Positions 19,448 through 28,476 of a DNA stretch of 64,000 bases are shown piece by piece. A program made the translations under genes and the position numbers. Origin of the DNA: Sphingomonas sp. G-3-2-10. GTDB lineage: Bacteria; Pseudomonadota; Alphaproteobacteria; Sphingomonadales; Sphingomonadaceae. The DNA is taken from contig NZ_JABBFY010000001.1 of assembly GCF_012927115.1 (NCBI RefSeq), forward strand, positions 1,984,001-2,048,000, in the 5' to 3' direction. The number at the start of each line of letters is the position of its first letter. Positions within the stretch are counted from its first letter, which is position 1. The notes below the pieces were generated by a model. It worked only from the letters and a program-made list of their open reading frames with translations. It ran no database searches and was not told the DNA's origin.

Positions 19448-20545
19448 ATGGGTTTCCGCTGCGGCATCGTCGGGCTTCCGAACGTCGGCAAGTCCACGCT
19501 CTTCAACGCGCTGACCGAGACCGCTGCGGCGCAGGCGGCGAACTATCCGTTCTGCACGATCGAGCCGAATGTCGGCAACGTCGCGGTGCCCGATGCGCGG
19601 CTGGACACGCTGGCGAAGATCGCGGGTTCGCAGAAGATCATCGCGACCCAGCTGGGCTTTGTCGACATCGCCGGCCTCGTCCGCGGCGCGAGCAAGGGCG
19701 AAGGTCTGGGCAACCAGTTCCTCGGCAATATCCGCGAAGTGGACGCGATCGTCCATGTGCTGCGCTGTTTCGAGAATGACGACATCCAGCATGTCGACAA
19801 CAAGGTCGATCCCATCGCCGACGCCGAGACGGTCGAGACCGAACTGATGCTCGCCGATCTCGAAAGCCTCGAGAAGCGCGTGCCGAACCTGATCAAGAAG
19901 GGCCAGCAGGGCGACAAGGAATCGAAGATCGGCGCAAGCGTGCTGGGTCAGGCGCTGGAGCTGCTGCGCGACGGCAAGCCCGCGCGACTGACCGAGCCGA
20001 AGGACGACGAGGAAGCCCGCGTGTTCGCCCAGGCGCAGCTGCTGACCGGCAAGCCCGTGCTGTACGTGTGCAACGTCAACGAGGAAGACGCGGCGAACGG
20101 CAACGAGCTGTCGGCCAAGGTCTTCGCCAAGGCCAAGGCCGAGGGCGCCGAAGCCGTGGTGGTCTCGGCCGCGATCGAAGCGGACATCGCGACGATGCCG
20201 CTGGAGGAGCGCGGCGACTTCCTCGCCGAGCTGGGCCTTGAGGAAACCGGCCTCGCCCGCGTGATCCGCGCCGGATACAAGCTGCTCAATCTGCTGACCT
20301 TCTTCACCGTCGGCCCCAAGGAAGCGCGTGCCTGGACCGTGCATCAGGGCGCGACCGCCCCAAACGCAGCGGGCGAGATCCACAGCGACTTCGAGAAGGG
20401 CTTCATCCGCGCCGAGACGATCGCGTACGATGATTTCGTCGCGCTGGGCGGGGAATCCAAGGCCCGCGAAGCCGGCAAGCTGCGCGCCGAGGGCAAGGCC
20501 TATGTCGTGCATGACGGCGACGTGATGCACTTCCTGCATAGCTGA
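19448..20545 (+). CDS. ychF: redox-regulated ATPase YchF (Obg-like)
   Basis: 365 residues, typical YchF length. A universally conserved P-loop NTPase that prefers ATP and associates with ribosomes. G1 is GLPNVGKSTLFNALT, followed by the family signature NYPFCTIEPNVG, DIAGLVRGASKGEGLGNQFL (G3), and YVCNVNEED in place of the usual NKxD motif, which is the hallmark of its altered nucleotide specificity. The coiled-coil region is around 130-200, and the C-terminal TGS domain includes NLLTFFTVGPKEARAWTVHQGATA and DGDVMHFL. It appears monocistronic. Confidence 0.97.
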   Translation: MGFRCGIVGLPNVGKSTLFNALTETAAAQAANYPFCTIEPNVGNVAVPDARLDTLAKIAGSQKIIATQLGFVDIAGLVRGASKGEGLGNQFLGNIREVDAIVHVLRCFENDDIQHVDNKVDPIADAETVETELMLADLESLEKRVPNLIKKGQQGDKESKIGASVLGQALELLRDGKPARLTEPKDDEEARVFAQAQLLTGKPVLYVCNVNEEDAANGNELSAKVFAKAKAEGAEAVVVSAAIEADIATMPLEERGDFLAELGLEETGLARVIRAGYKLLNLLTFFTVGPKEARAWTVHQGATAPNAAGEIHSDFEKGFIRAETIAYDDFVALGGESKAREAGKLRAEGKAYVVHDGDVMHFLHS

Positions 20546-20613
20546 TCCGGGGCGTTCGCGCGCATCGCGACAGACGACTGGAAGCTGTAACGTAAAGCTG
20601 GCATTCGTCGGCG

Positions 20614-21915
20614 ATGCGCTGGACAACGAAGCTCGCCGCCGCGGCACTTGCCGCTTTGCTCACCGCCTGCTCGACCACGCCGACTACGGTCGGACGGGTC
20701 GTACCGTTCACGACAGTGACTACGTACGAAGGCATTCCTGCCGAGCAGCGCGCGCCGATCACGATTCTGGTGTCGATAGACGGGTTCAAGCCCGACTATC
20801 TCAATCGCGGCGTGACGCCGAACCTGTCGCGGCTGGCGGCCGGGGGCGTGACCGGGCCGATGCGGCCGAGTTTCCCGTCCAAGACCTTCCCCAATCACTG
20901 GACGATCGTCACCGGCCTGCGCCCCGACCGCAACGGCATTGTCGCCAACAAGATGGAGGACAAGGCGCGGCCCGACGAGGTCTTCACCATGTCGAGCGAC
21001 GATCCCTTCTGGTGGAACGAAGCGACGCCGATCTGGGTCGATGCCGAGAAAGCGGGCATCCGCACCGGCACGATGTTCTGGCCGGGATCGAACGTCGCGG
21101 TGGGCGGGGAGAAGGCCAGCAAATGGCCCTATGAGATCAAGGGCGGCTCGCGGCCCAGCGACTGGGCGCAGTTCAACCAGGTAATCACCGAGGAAGCGCG
21201 CGTGCTGGGCGTGCTCGACTGGGTGCGCCGCCCCGCCGCGATCCGGCCGACCTTCATCACCACCTATTTCGACACGGTCGACACCGCCGGCCACAGCTTC
21301 GGCCCCGACGACAAGCGGACCACGCAAGCCGTGGCCGAAGTCGACAAGCGGATCGGCCAGCTGGTCGACGGGCTCGCCGAGATGGGTCAGCCGGCCAATA
21401 TCGTGATCGTCGCCGATCACGGCATGGCCGCCACCAGCACGACGCGGATCGTGGCGCTGGACGCGGTGCTGGCGCAGGGCAGCTATCGCGTGGTCGAAAA
21501 CGGCCCCTATGCCACGCTGGAGGCCCTTCCCGGGCAGGAAGCCGTGGTGGAGAAGGCGTTCCTGGGCAAGCACGCGCATATGGAATGCTGGCGCAAGGGC
21601 GAGATCCCCGAGCGCTTCCACTACGGCAGGAATCCGCGCATCCCGCCGATCCTGTGCCTCGCCGAGACCGGCTGGGAGATCAAGGAGCGCGCGCCGACCA
21701 GCCAGTATAGCGGCGGCAATCATGGCTTCGACAATTTCGCGCCCGAGATGGCGGCATTGTTCATTGCCAATGGTCCGGCGTTCCGCGCGGCGACGATCCC
21801 CGCGTTCGACAATGTCGACGTCTATCCGCTGCTGCGCCGACTGCTGGGCCTGTCGCAGGTGAGCGGCAAGGACGGGACCGACGCGGTGTTCCGGGACGTG
21901 CTGACCGGCCGCTAA
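20614..21915 (+). CDS. alkaline-phosphatase-superfamily lipoprotein (nucleotide pyrophosphatase/phosphodiesterase)
   Basis: 433 residues with lipobox LAALLTAC (Cys19). The type I phosphodiesterase/nucleotide pyrophosphatase fold is clear: the first metal Asp in ILVSIDGFKPDYL, the nucleophile Thr in SKTFPNHWTIVTGLRP, TTYFDTVDTAGHSFGPDD (metal Asp and His), IVIVADHGMA (Asp-His), and a late His in GNHGFDN. It is likely a periplasmic, membrane-anchored zinc enzyme acting on nucleotides or phosphodiesters. It lies 68 bases after ychF with no terminator evident. The Shine-Dalgarno sequence is weak. Confidence 0.88.
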   Translation: MRWTTKLAAAALAALLTACSTTPTTVGRVVPFTTVTTYEGIPAEQRAPITILVSIDGFKPDYLNRGVTPNLSRLAAGGVTGPMRPSFPSKTFPNHWTIVTGLRPDRNGIVANKMEDKARPDEVFTMSSDDPFWWNEATPIWVDAEKAGIRTGTMFWPGSNVAVGGEKASKWPYEIKGGSRPSDWAQFNQVITEEARVLGVLDWVRRPAAIRPTFITTYFDTVDTAGHSFGPDDKRTTQAVAEVDKRIGQLVDGLAEMGQPANIVIVADHGMAATSTTRIVALDAVLAQGSYRVVENGPYATLEALPGQEAVVEKAFLGKHAHMECWRKGEIPERFHYGRNPRIPPILCLAETGWEIKERAPTSQYSGGNHGFDNFAPEMAALFIANGPAFRAATIPAFDNVDVYPLLRRLLGLSQVSGKDGTDAVFRDVLTGR

Positions 21916-21921
21916 GGGGGC

Positions 21922-22488
21922 TCAGGAAATCCACAGGCCGGATTCGCTGACCGCTTCCCAGCGGCCGTCGGAGCGGCGCTTCAGGTGGCGCAGCGAGCCG
22001 GCTCCGCCTTCCGGCGCGCTGACGCTGCTGGTGGCGACGATGGCTTCGGTGCCGTCGCGGCTGATCAGCGGGAGCGAGAAGTTGAGGATGGTGGCGCGAT
22101 ATCCTTCGCCATCGCCGGTGTCTGCAATCGCCGCAGCCACGGCCTTCTCGCCATAAGCGACTCCGTAGCGGTCGAGCTTCTGGCGGACGGCCGGGCATGC
22201 GCCCACTGAGCTGAGCTTGCTGGCCGCCGCCGTGAAGCGCGCCGGATCGGGTCCGGGCACCCGCTGGTTGGTCCCTTCCCCATACCATTCGCCGTTCACG
22301 GACAGGGTGCCCACCTGTTCCTCGTCGTTGGCGAAAATGAATTTGGTGTTCCGCGATTCGAGCAGCATCGCGTCGAGATAGGCCGCGGCGACATCGCAGG
22401 GCGATGACGGGGTCTGCGCCACCTGCTTGTCTGCCGCGGGGCTGCACCCGGACACCAACGCCATCGCTGCCACGAGAATGCGCTTCAT
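21922..22488 (-). CDS. small lipoprotein of unknown function
   Basis: 188 residues from ATG 22488 (the longer frame would bury the lipoprotein signal). The lipobox is MALVSGC with Cys about 14. The mature domain has CDVAAAYLDAMLLESRNTKFIFANDEEQVGTL and a C-terminal strand pair GSLRHLKRRSDGRWEAVSESGLWIS, suggestive of a small alpha+beta domain like NTF2-type folds, but no family is recognised. It is convergent with the phosphodiesterase gene (six-base gap) and divergent from the MaoC gene. Confidence 0.6.
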   Translation of the reverse strand: MKRILVAAMALVSGCSPAADKQVAQTPSSPCDVAAAYLDAMLLESRNTKFIFANDEEQVGTLSVNGEWYGEGTNQRVPGPDPARFTAAASKLSSVGACPAVRQKLDRYGVAYGEKAVAAAIADTGDGEGYRATILNFSLPLISRDGTEAIVATSSVSAPEGGAGSLRHLKRRSDGRWEAVSESGLWIS

Positions 22489-22558
22489 CGCGCGAGTATC
22501 GCGCAAAACCGCGCGCAACGCACTTGCCAAAAGTCAGTTTCCATACGAAACGGACATC

Positions 22559-23005
22559 ATGCTGTATTTCGAAGACATCGACGTCGGGACCAAGACGAGC
22601 TTCGGCCGTTACGAAGTCACCCGCGAGGAAGTGCTCGCGTTCGCGGAGAAATATGATCCGCAACCGTTCCACTTGTCGGACGAAGCCGCAGCGAAGACCC
22701 ATTTCGGGCGGCTGGCGGCAAGCGGCTGGCACACTTGCTCGATGACGATGGCGATGGTGGTCGAGAATATGAAGGCCAACCCGTCGGCAGGTCTGGGCGC
22801 TGCGGGGGTGGACGAACTGCGCTGGCTCAAGCCGGTCTTCCCGGGCGACGTGCTGCGCGTCGAGACCGAAGTGCTGGAGAAGCGCGCGTCGAGCAGCCGG
22901 CCCGACATGGGCAGTTTCCTGAACCAGACGACCGTGTTCAACCAGAATGACGAGCCGGTGATGCGCTTCACCGCGCGCGCGCTGATGGGGCGGCGTCCGG
23001 CCTGA
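22559..23005 (+). CDS. MaoC family (R)-hydratase
   Basis: 148 residues from ATG 22559; upstream frame is not supported. Single hot-dog domain of the MaoC/(R)-specific enoyl-CoA hydratase type: the hydratase-2 motif is YDPQPFHLSDEAAAKTHFG with Asp33 and His38 as the catalytic pair, followed by GRLAASGWHTCSMTM and DELRWLKPVFPGDVLRVETEV. Acts on acyl-CoA intermediates of fatty-acid or polyhydroxyalkanoate metabolism, though many single-domain MaoC proteins have other thioester substrates. It stands alone, divergent from the small lipoprotein. Confidence 0.85.
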   Translation: MLYFEDIDVGTKTSFGRYEVTREEVLAFAEKYDPQPFHLSDEAAAKTHFGRLAASGWHTCSMTMAMVVENMKANPSAGLGAAGVDELRWLKPVFPGDVLRVETEVLEKRASSSRPDMGSFLNQTTVFNQNDEPVMRFTARALMGRRPA

Positions 23006-23091
23006 TACTGGCGGCCCGACTCCGGCCATTATCGCATGTCATTGACCGGAAACGGGCTTCGCGGTTGGATAGAGCCCGAAGGAGTTTCCGG

Positions 23092-23574
23092 ATGCGTATC
23101 ATCGTTCCCGCCGCACTCGCCTGCGTGATGCTGGCCTCCCCTGCCCTTGCGCAGGATTATAGTCCCCCTGTTGGTGGCCCGTTCTACAACACCGGCGGCA
23201 ACGAGAATGGCTATAGCTTCGCCGCCGCGGGCACGATCAAGCGCGAGGGCAGCACCGCGACGATGACCCGCGTGACGATGCTGGCGAAGGTCCGCACGAT
23301 CGAGGGGCTGGAAGTCGCCCGGCTCGACACGGTGATGGAATATGAGTGCGAGAAGGTGGCGATGCGCCCCACGCTGATCGGCGCGCGCGGGCTGGACAAT
23401 GGCCTGCTCAAGGTGATCCCGCGCCCGGACCAGCCGTGGCAGAACATCACCGCCGAGGACCCCAACAGCGCATTCGAGCTGGAACTGGCCTGCAACGGCA
23501 TCGCGCCGGAGGGACGGCCGGTGTTCAACGACATCGACGCGCGGATCAAACGGTACCGCGAGACGGGGCAGTAG
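23092..23574 (+). CDS. small secreted protein, surface-adhesin-E-like family
   Basis: 160 residues from ATG 23092 with GAAGGAG upstream. Signal peptide MRIIVPAALACVMLASPALA. The mature protein has the same outline as the genes at 378 and 63739: a small residue list, a beta-strand block VTMLAKVRTIEGLEVARLDTVMEYECEK ending in aromatic-x-Cys, and a second Cys near the end (LELACNG). The role is unknown. It is convergent with apt, separated by a CCCCTCCCT/AGGGAGGGG hairpin. Confidence 0.55.
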   Translation: MRIIVPAALACVMLASPALAQDYSPPVGGPFYNTGGNENGYSFAAAGTIKREGSTATMTRVTMLAKVRTIEGLEVARLDTVMEYECEKVAMRPTLIGARGLDNGLLKVIPRPDQPWQNITAEDPNSAFELELACNGIAPEGRPVFNDIDARIKRYRETGQ

Positions 23575-23585
23575 CGCATGTTGCT

Positions 23586-23606
23586 CCCCTCCCTGAAAGG
23601 GAGGGG
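23586..23606. terminator. hairpin between convergent genes
   Basis: Perfect 9-bp stem (CCCCTCCCT / AGGGAGGGG) with a GAA loop, 12 bases after the stop of the secreted protein gene and 13 bases before the end of apt. There is no clear T-tract. It is similar in style to the family B hairpins in glyS. Confidence 0.5.
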
Positions 23607-23618
23607 AATTGATGGGAC

Positions 23619-24152
23619 TCAATGCCCGTCGAACGCCACCAATGCGTTCACCGCGATGCCATCGCCGCGCAGGGCATGCGCACCGCCCAGTTCGGGCAGA
23701 TCGACCACGAAGCCTGCCTGGACCACCTCCGCCCCCGCCTTGTGCAGCAGCCGGACCGCCGCGCGGGCGGTGCCGCCGGTGGCGATCAGATCGTCCACCA
23801 GCAGGACGCGTGCGCCGGGCGCGAGGGCGTCGGCATGGATGGCGATGCGATCGGTGCCATATTCCAGCGCGTAATCCTCGGCGATGGTCGCGCCGGGCAG
23901 CTTGCCGTCCTTGCGGATCAGCAGGACCCCTGCCCCGAGTTTGATCGCCAGTGCCGAGGCGAAGAGGAAGCCGCGCGCTTCGATCCCCGCGACCAGATCG
24001 ACCGGCCCCTCGACGCCCTGCGCCATGCGGTCGATCGTCAGCGCCAGCCCCTCGGCGTCGAGGAGCAACGTCGTGATGTCGCGGAACATGATCCCCGGCT
24101 TGGGGAAATCGGGGATGGTGCGGATACGCGCGCGAATGTCGTCATTCGGCAT
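23619..24152 (-). CDS. apt: adenine phosphoribosyltransferase
   Basis: 177 residues from ATG 24152 (GGGAGA upstream); a TTG six codons earlier is less likely. It salvages adenine with PRPP to AMP. The N-terminal hood is RIRTIPDFPKPGIMFRDIT; GIEARGFLFASALA follows, and the PRPP-binding loop is VLLVDDLIATGGTARA near residues 118-130. It lies immediately beyond the terminator that ends the petABC transcript, so it probably uses its own promoter or partial readthrough. Confidence 0.95.
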   Translation of the reverse strand: MPNDDIRARIRTIPDFPKPGIMFRDITTLLLDAEGLALTIDRMAQGVEGPVDLVAGIEARGFLFASALAIKLGAGVLLIRKDGKLPGATIAEDYALEYGTDRIAIHADALAPGARVLLVDDLIATGGTARAAVRLLHKAGAEVVQAGFVVDLPELGGAHALRGDGIAVNALVAFDGH

Positions 24153-24170
24153 CGGCTGTCTCCCGCTCAA

Positions 24171-24207
24171 AGAGAAACCCCGCGGAGGCCGGGGCCTCCG
24201 CGGGGTT
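24171..24207 (-). terminator. terminator of the petABC operon
   Basis: A perfect 15-bp stem (24176-24190 with 24193-24207; two-base loop, so the top pairs probably open) is followed on the minus strand by TTTCTCTTT. It lies 10 bases beyond the petC stop. Confidence 0.85.
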
Positions 24208-24217
24208 CTTTACCCTA

Positions 24218-25075
24218 TCAGTGCTTCACGCCTGCCCAGACGCTTCGATACGCGCCGTAGGCGAGGATCGTGGTCAGCAGCAGGAAGATCACCACGGCCC
24301 AACCCACGGTCTTGCGGGTCTGCATATGCGGTTCGGCGGTCCAGATGAGGAAGGCCGAAACGTCTTCCGCCATCTGCTTTACCGTTGCCGGCTTGCCGTC
24401 GTCATAGGTGACCTGACCATCGGTGGTCAGCGGCGCCGGCATCGAGAGGTTCAGGTTCGGGAAGTACGGGTTGAAGAACAGCCCGTCCGGAGTCTTGGCC
24501 GAGGGGAATGCCTTGAGCAGTTCCTCGCCCTTCTCGTTCTTGTAGCCCGTCTGATTCACATAGCCGGTCAGCAGCGAATAGACATACGCACCGCCATTGT
24601 GACGCGCCTTGGTGATCAGCGAGAGATCCGGCGGCGTGCCCGCACCCGCATAGGGGATGTGGGGGAAGCGGTCGGACGGCAGGTTGCCGCGTTCGCCGCG
24701 ATCGCCGGTCACCGGGTTGTAGGTCGGCTGCTTGGCCTTGTCGTCGAACTTCTTGGCGAGGTTCTTCACCTGCGCTTCGTTGAAGCCCAGCGCGCCGAGT
24801 TCGCGGAACGAAACCGAGCTCAGCGAGTGGCAGGCGGCGCAGACTTCTTCATAGACCTTGTAGCCGCGCTGCAGCTGGGCCTTGTCGAACTTGCCGAAGA
24901 CGCCGTCCGAGGCGAAGTGCACCTTTTCCGGATGCTTGTGGAACTCGTGCTCGGCGGTCGGCTGGGCCGGTTCGGTCCAGAGGCCGACGACGGTCCACAG
25001 CAGCGACCAGGCCAGGACGCCCACAAAGGCGCCCCCGACGAGGAACTTGATAGCGCGAACGAAAAGCGGAAGCAT
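24218..25075 (-). CDS. petC: cytochrome c1 of the bc1 complex
   Basis: 285 residues. N-terminal hydrophobic segment (AIKFLVGGAFVGVLAWSLLWTVVG) acts as signal/anchor; the c-type heme attachment site is CAACH at residues 79-83; the axial Met is in NLNLSMPAPL; the C-terminal membrane anchor is VGWAVVIFLLLTTILAYGAY. Transfers electrons from the Rieske protein to soluble or membrane cytochrome c in the periplasm. It lies 15 bases after petB and ends the operon at a strong terminator. Confidence 0.97.
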   Translation of the reverse strand: MLPLFVRAIKFLVGGAFVGVLAWSLLWTVVGLWTEPAQPTAEHEFHKHPEKVHFASDGVFGKFDKAQLQRGYKVYEEVCAACHSLSSVSFRELGALGFNEAQVKNLAKKFDDKAKQPTYNPVTGDRGERGNLPSDRFPHIPYAGAGTPPDLSLITKARHNGGAYVYSLLTGYVNQTGYKNEKGEELLKAFPSAKTPDGLFFNPYFPNLNLSMPAPLTTDGQVTYDDGKPATVKQMAEDVSAFLIWTAEPHMQTRKTVGWAVVIFLLLTTILAYGAYRSVWAGVKH

Positions 25076-25090
25076 GTCTCAAATTCCCCT

Positions 25091-26347
25091 TTACGCGCTC
25101 TTGCCGAGCACGGCTTCGGTGATCGAGCCCGGCAGGGGCTTCGGCCGCTCGAGGCGCGAGATGATCGGCACGATGATCAGGAAGTGCGCGAAATAATAAG
25201 CAGCGCAGATCTGGCTGGTGATGATGAAGCCCGGCGTTGCCGCTGCGCCACCGCAATAGCCCAGGATCAGCACGTCGACGACCAGCACCCAGAAGGCGAT
25301 CTTGTACATTGGGCGATAGTTCGCCGAGCGCACCGGCGACTTGTCGAGCCAGGGCAGGAAGAACAGGATCAGGATCGAGCCGAACATCGCGACCACGCCC
25401 CACAGCTTCGCCGGGATGATGAAGTCCGAGGTGAAGGCGCGCAGGATCGCGTAGAAGGGCCAGAAATACCATTCCGGAACGATGTGCGCCGGCGTCGAGA
25501 GCGGGTTGGCCGGAATGTAATTGTCCGGATGGCCCAGCGCGTCGGGTGCGAAGAAGATCAGCGCGGCCAGGATGACCATGAACACGCCCAGTCCGAAGCC
25601 GTCCTTCGCCGTGTAATACGGGTGGAACGGAACGGTGTCCTGCTCGCCCTTCACTTCCACGCCCGTCGGGTTCGACGAACCGGGAATGTGCAGCGCCCAG
25701 ATGTGCAGGATGATGACGCCCGCGATCACGAACGGCAGCAGATAGTGGAGCGAGAAGAAGCGGTTCAGCGCGGCATCGTCCGGCGCATAGCCGCCGAGCA
25801 GCCAGACGCGGATCGTTTCGCCGACGACCGGGATCGCCGAGAAGAAGCCGGTGATGACCTGCGCGCCCCAGAAGCTCATCTGACCCCAGGGAAGGACATA
25901 GCCCATGAAGGCGGTAGCCATCATCAGCAGGAAGATCACGACGCCGAGCAGCCACACCATCTCGCGCGGCGCCTTGTACGAACCGTAATAAAGGCCGCGG
26001 AACATGTGCAGATAGACGACGATGAAGAACATCGACGCGCCGTTGGCGTGGGCGAAGCGGAGGAACCAGCCCGCGTTCACATCGCGCATGATGCCGATGT
26101 TCACCGAGTTGAACGCTTCGTTCGCGCTCGAATGGAAGTGCATCGCGAGCACGATGCCCGTGACGATCTGGATTGCGAGCGCCGCGCCGGCGAGAACGCC
26201 GAAGTTCCAGAAATAGTTGAGGTTGCGCGGAACCGGATAACCGGCGCCGACGGCGTTATAGACGAAGCGCGGGAGCGGGAGACGTTCGTCCACCCACTTC
26301 ATGACCGGATTCTTCGGCTCGTAATGGCGTGCCCAGGGGAAGCTCAT
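25091..26347 (-). CDS. petB: cytochrome b of the bc1 complex
   Basis: 418 residues with the eight-helix cytochrome b layout. Heme b ligand pairs appear in [19 protein letters not shown] with [15 protein letters not shown]. The Qo-site [10 protein letters not shown] motif is present, as is [14 protein letters not shown]-terminal [30 protein letters not shown] is typical of alphaproteobacteria. Catalyses ubiquinol oxidation and quinone reduction in the inner membrane. It is 10 bases after petA and 15 before petC. Confidence 0.98.
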   Translation of the reverse strand: MSFPWARHYEPKNPVMKWVDERLPLPRFVYNAVGAGYPVPRNLNYFWNFGVLAGAALAIQIVTGIVLAMHFHSSANEAFNSVNIGIMRDVNAGWFLRFAHANGASMFFIVVYLHMFRGLYYGSYKAPREMVWLLGVVIFLLMMATAFMGYVLPWGQMSFWGAQVITGFFSAIPVVGETIRVWLLGGYAPDDAALNRFFSLHYLLPFVIAGVIILHIWALHIPGSSNPTGVEVKGEQDTVPFHPYYTAKDGFGLGVFMVILAALIFFAPDALGHPDNYIPANPLSTPAHIVPEWYFWPFYAILRAFTSDFIIPAKLWGVVAMFGSILILFFLPWLDKSPVRSANYRPMYKIAFWVLVVDVLILGYCGGAAATPGFIITSQICAAYYFAHFLIIVPIISRLERPKPLPGSITEAVLGKSA

Positions 26348-26357
26348 CTCTGTTTCC

Positions 26358-26927
26358 TCAACCCACCACGATCACGGTGTCGGACGTGAATTCATAATCG
26401 GGAACCGCAAGGTTCAGCGGCGCCGGGCCCTTACGGATGCGCGCGGCGGTATCGTAATGCGAACCGTGGCACGGGCAGAAATAGCCGCCGAAGTCACCCT
26501 TGGCTTCGCCCTCGCCCGCACCCAGCGGCACGCAGCCGAGATGGGTGCACACGCCCAGCGTGATCAGCCAGTTGGCCTTGCCTTCCTTGGTGCGCTCGGC
26601 GAGCGTCTGCGGATCGCGCAGGCTCGAAACCGGAACCGCGTTCGCTTCCTCGATCTCCTTGGGAGTGAGGTTGCGGACGAACAGCGGCTGCTTGCGGAAG
26701 CTTGCCTTGATCGCCTGGCCCGGCTCGATCGCCGACAGATCGACCTCGGTGGTCGACAGCGCGAGCACGTCGGCCGAGGGGCTCATCTGGTTGATCAGCG
26801 GCAGAACCGCGATGCCTGCGCCGACGCCCGCGAACGAGACGGCGGCAATCTGGAGATAATCGCGACGGCGGGGATTCTCGAGACCAGCATCGTGGTCAGC
26901 GGTCACACCATCTTCAAGCGTTGCCAT
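26358..26927 (-). CDS. petA: Rieske iron-sulfur subunit of the bc1 complex
   Basis: 189 residues. A twin-arginine-like membrane leader ([25 protein letters not shown]) is followed by a hinge and the 2Fe-2S domain with both cluster boxes, CTHLGC and CPCHGSH. First gene of petABC. The 249-base gap upstream, shared with the divergent trmL-hemF unit, contains a Fur-like palindrome and presumably both promoters. Confidence 0.98.
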   Translation of the reverse strand: MATLEDGVTADHDAGLENPRRRDYLQIAAVSFAGVGAGIAVLPLINQMSPSADVLALSTTEVDLSAIEPGQAIKASFRKQPLFVRNLTPKEIEEANAVPVSSLRDPQTLAERTKEGKANWLITLGVCTHLGCVPLGAGEGEAKGDFGGYFCPCHGSHYDTAARIRKGPAPLNLAVPDYEFTSDTVIVVG

Positions 26928-27112
26928 GCTTCAGCCCTTGCACTTCGAACCCTGGGCGCGGACGCGCGGTAAAAATCGGACACGGGCGTGACGTGCACGC
27001 CCTTAGCCGCCCGGTTGCCCCCGGTGGCTCGGGGCGCTGATAGACGCGGGAATGCGCGTTTGCCAACAGCATTTTGACGCATCCATGACGCGAGCCAGAG
27101 CGAGCCGCCTTG

Positions 27113-27129
27113 TTGCGAATCACTCGCAA
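27113..27129. promoter_or_regulatory. Fur-like palindromic operator between petA and trmL-hemF
   Basis: TTGCGA-ATCAC-TCGCAA is a 17-base inverted repeat resembling the TGCGAAT-n-ATTCGCA type of Fur-family site used in alphaproteobacteria. It lies 46 bases upstream of the trmL ATG, where it could affect trmL-hemF, and 186 bases from petA. The match is by eye; the regulator is inferred. Confidence 0.45.
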
Positions 27130-27175
27130 TTTTTCCGGCATTTTTCGCACGAGGCTGGCGGCCTATAGGGCGGCG

Positions 27176-27628
27176 ATGCGTATTGCACTCTACCAGCCCG
27201 AGATTGCGGGCAATGTCGGCGCGATCCTGCGCCTTTCGGCGTGCCTCGGCGCGGCCGTCGACTTGATCGAGCCGATGGGATTCGCATGGGACGACCGCCG
27301 GGTCGCACGCGCCGGAATGGACTATATCGATCATGTCGCGATCACCCGGCATGTCGATTGGGACGCGTTCCTCGCTACCGTCACGGGGCGGATCGCCCTG
27401 TTCACCACCCGCGCCTCGCAACGGCTGGATGTCGTGCGATTCCAGCCCGGCGACTTGCTGCTGTTCGGCTCCGAGGGGTCGGGCGCGCCCGATTTCGTGC
27501 ACGAGCGCGCCGACCTGCGCGTGCGGATTCCGCTGCGTCCCGGCCTGCGGTCCTTGAACCTTGGCGTTTCCGCGGGCATCGGGCTGGCCGAAGCGCTTCG
27601 GCAGACCAATGGATGGCCCCAAGAATGA
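27176..27628 (+). CDS. trmL: tRNA (cytidine(34)-2'-O)-methyltransferase
   Basis: 150 residues from ATG 27176; upstream frame is non-coding. A minimal SPOUT (knotted) methyltransferase that modifies the wobble base of leucine tRNAs. Visible landmarks: MRIALYQPEIAGNVGAILRLSACLGA, then DLLLFGSEGSGAPDFV and the SAM-binding knot RSLNLGVSAGIGLAEALRQ. Its stop overlaps the hemF start as ATGA, so both are translated from one message. Confidence 0.93.
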   Translation: MRIALYQPEIAGNVGAILRLSACLGAAVDLIEPMGFAWDDRRVARAGMDYIDHVAITRHVDWDAFLATVTGRIALFTTRASQRLDVVRFQPGDLLLFGSEGSGAPDFVHERADLRVRIPLRPGLRSLNLGVSAGIGLAEALRQTNGWPQE

Positions 27629-28476
27629 AACCCCTGGACGATCAGCAGCAGGCGGCACGGACCTGGTTCGAGAGCCTGCGCGATTCGATCTGCGCGGAAT
27701 TCGAGCGAATCGAGCGCGAAGCCGGATCGGACGCCAGCTTCGACTATCTGAGCTGGGACCGCACCGATCCCTCGGGCGAGCCCGGCGGCGGCGGGGTGCG
27801 CGGGGTGATGAAGGGCCGCGTGTTCGAAAAGGTCGGCGTCAACGTCTCGACCGTGGGGGGCACGCTGGAAGGCGAATTCGCCAAGACGATCCACGGCGCG
27901 GCGGAAAATCCCGGATTCTTCGCAACCGGCATCAGCCTCGTCGCGCATATGGCCAATCCGCATGTGCCGGCGGTGCATATGAACACGCGCTTCCTGTGCA
28001 CCACCAAGCGCTGGTTCGGCGGCGGCGCGGACCTGAATCCGCCGATTCCCTATGAAGCCGATACGGCGGACTTCCATGCGACTCTGAAGAGCGCCTGCGA
28101 TGCCCATGATCCGGAGCATTATCCGCGCTTCAAGAAATGGGCCGACGACTATTTCTACATCCCCCACCGCAAGGTGCATCGCGGCGTGGGCGGGATCTTC
28201 TACGATCACCTCGAAAGCGAAGGCGATGCGTGGGACGCGAATTTCGCCTTCACACAGGATGTCGGCCGCGCCTTCCTCGATACCTATCCGCGCATCGTGC
28301 GCGAGCGGATGGCGACCGAATATAGCGACGACGACGTACAGCAGATGCGGGTGTGGCGCGGGCGCTATGCCGAATTCAACCTCGTCTATGATCGCGGCAC
28401 GCTGTTCGGGCTGAAGACCGGCGGCAATATCGACGCGATCCTGATGAGCCTGCCCCCGCTGGCCGCATGGGACTGA
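27625..28476 (+). CDS. hemF: oxygen-dependent coproporphyrinogen-III oxidase
   Basis: 283 residues from ATG 27625 (ATG 27613 in frame is possible). Converts coproporphyrinogen III to protoporphyrinogen IX with O2. Strong signature: VPAVHMNTRFLCTTKRWFGGGADLNP, with KKWADDYFYIPHRKVHRGVGGIFYDHL and FNLVYDRGTLFGLKTGG. It is between trmL and a GNAT gene, in overlap with both (the GNAT start lies 10 bases inside hemF). The adjacent Fur-like site would tie heme synthesis to iron supply. Confidence 0.97.
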   Translation: MKPLDDQQQAARTWFESLRDSICAEFERIEREAGSDASFDYLSWDRTDPSGEPGGGGVRGVMKGRVFEKVGVNVSTVGGTLEGEFAKTIHGAAENPGFFATGISLVAHMANPHVPAVHMNTRFLCTTKRWFGGGADLNPPIPYEADTADFHATLKSACDAHDPEHYPRFKKWADDYFYIPHRKVHRGVGGIFYDHLESEGDAWDANFAFTQDVGRAFLDTYPRIVRERMATEYSDDDVQQMRVWRGRYAEFNLVYDRGTLFGLKTGGNIDAILMSLPPLAAWD

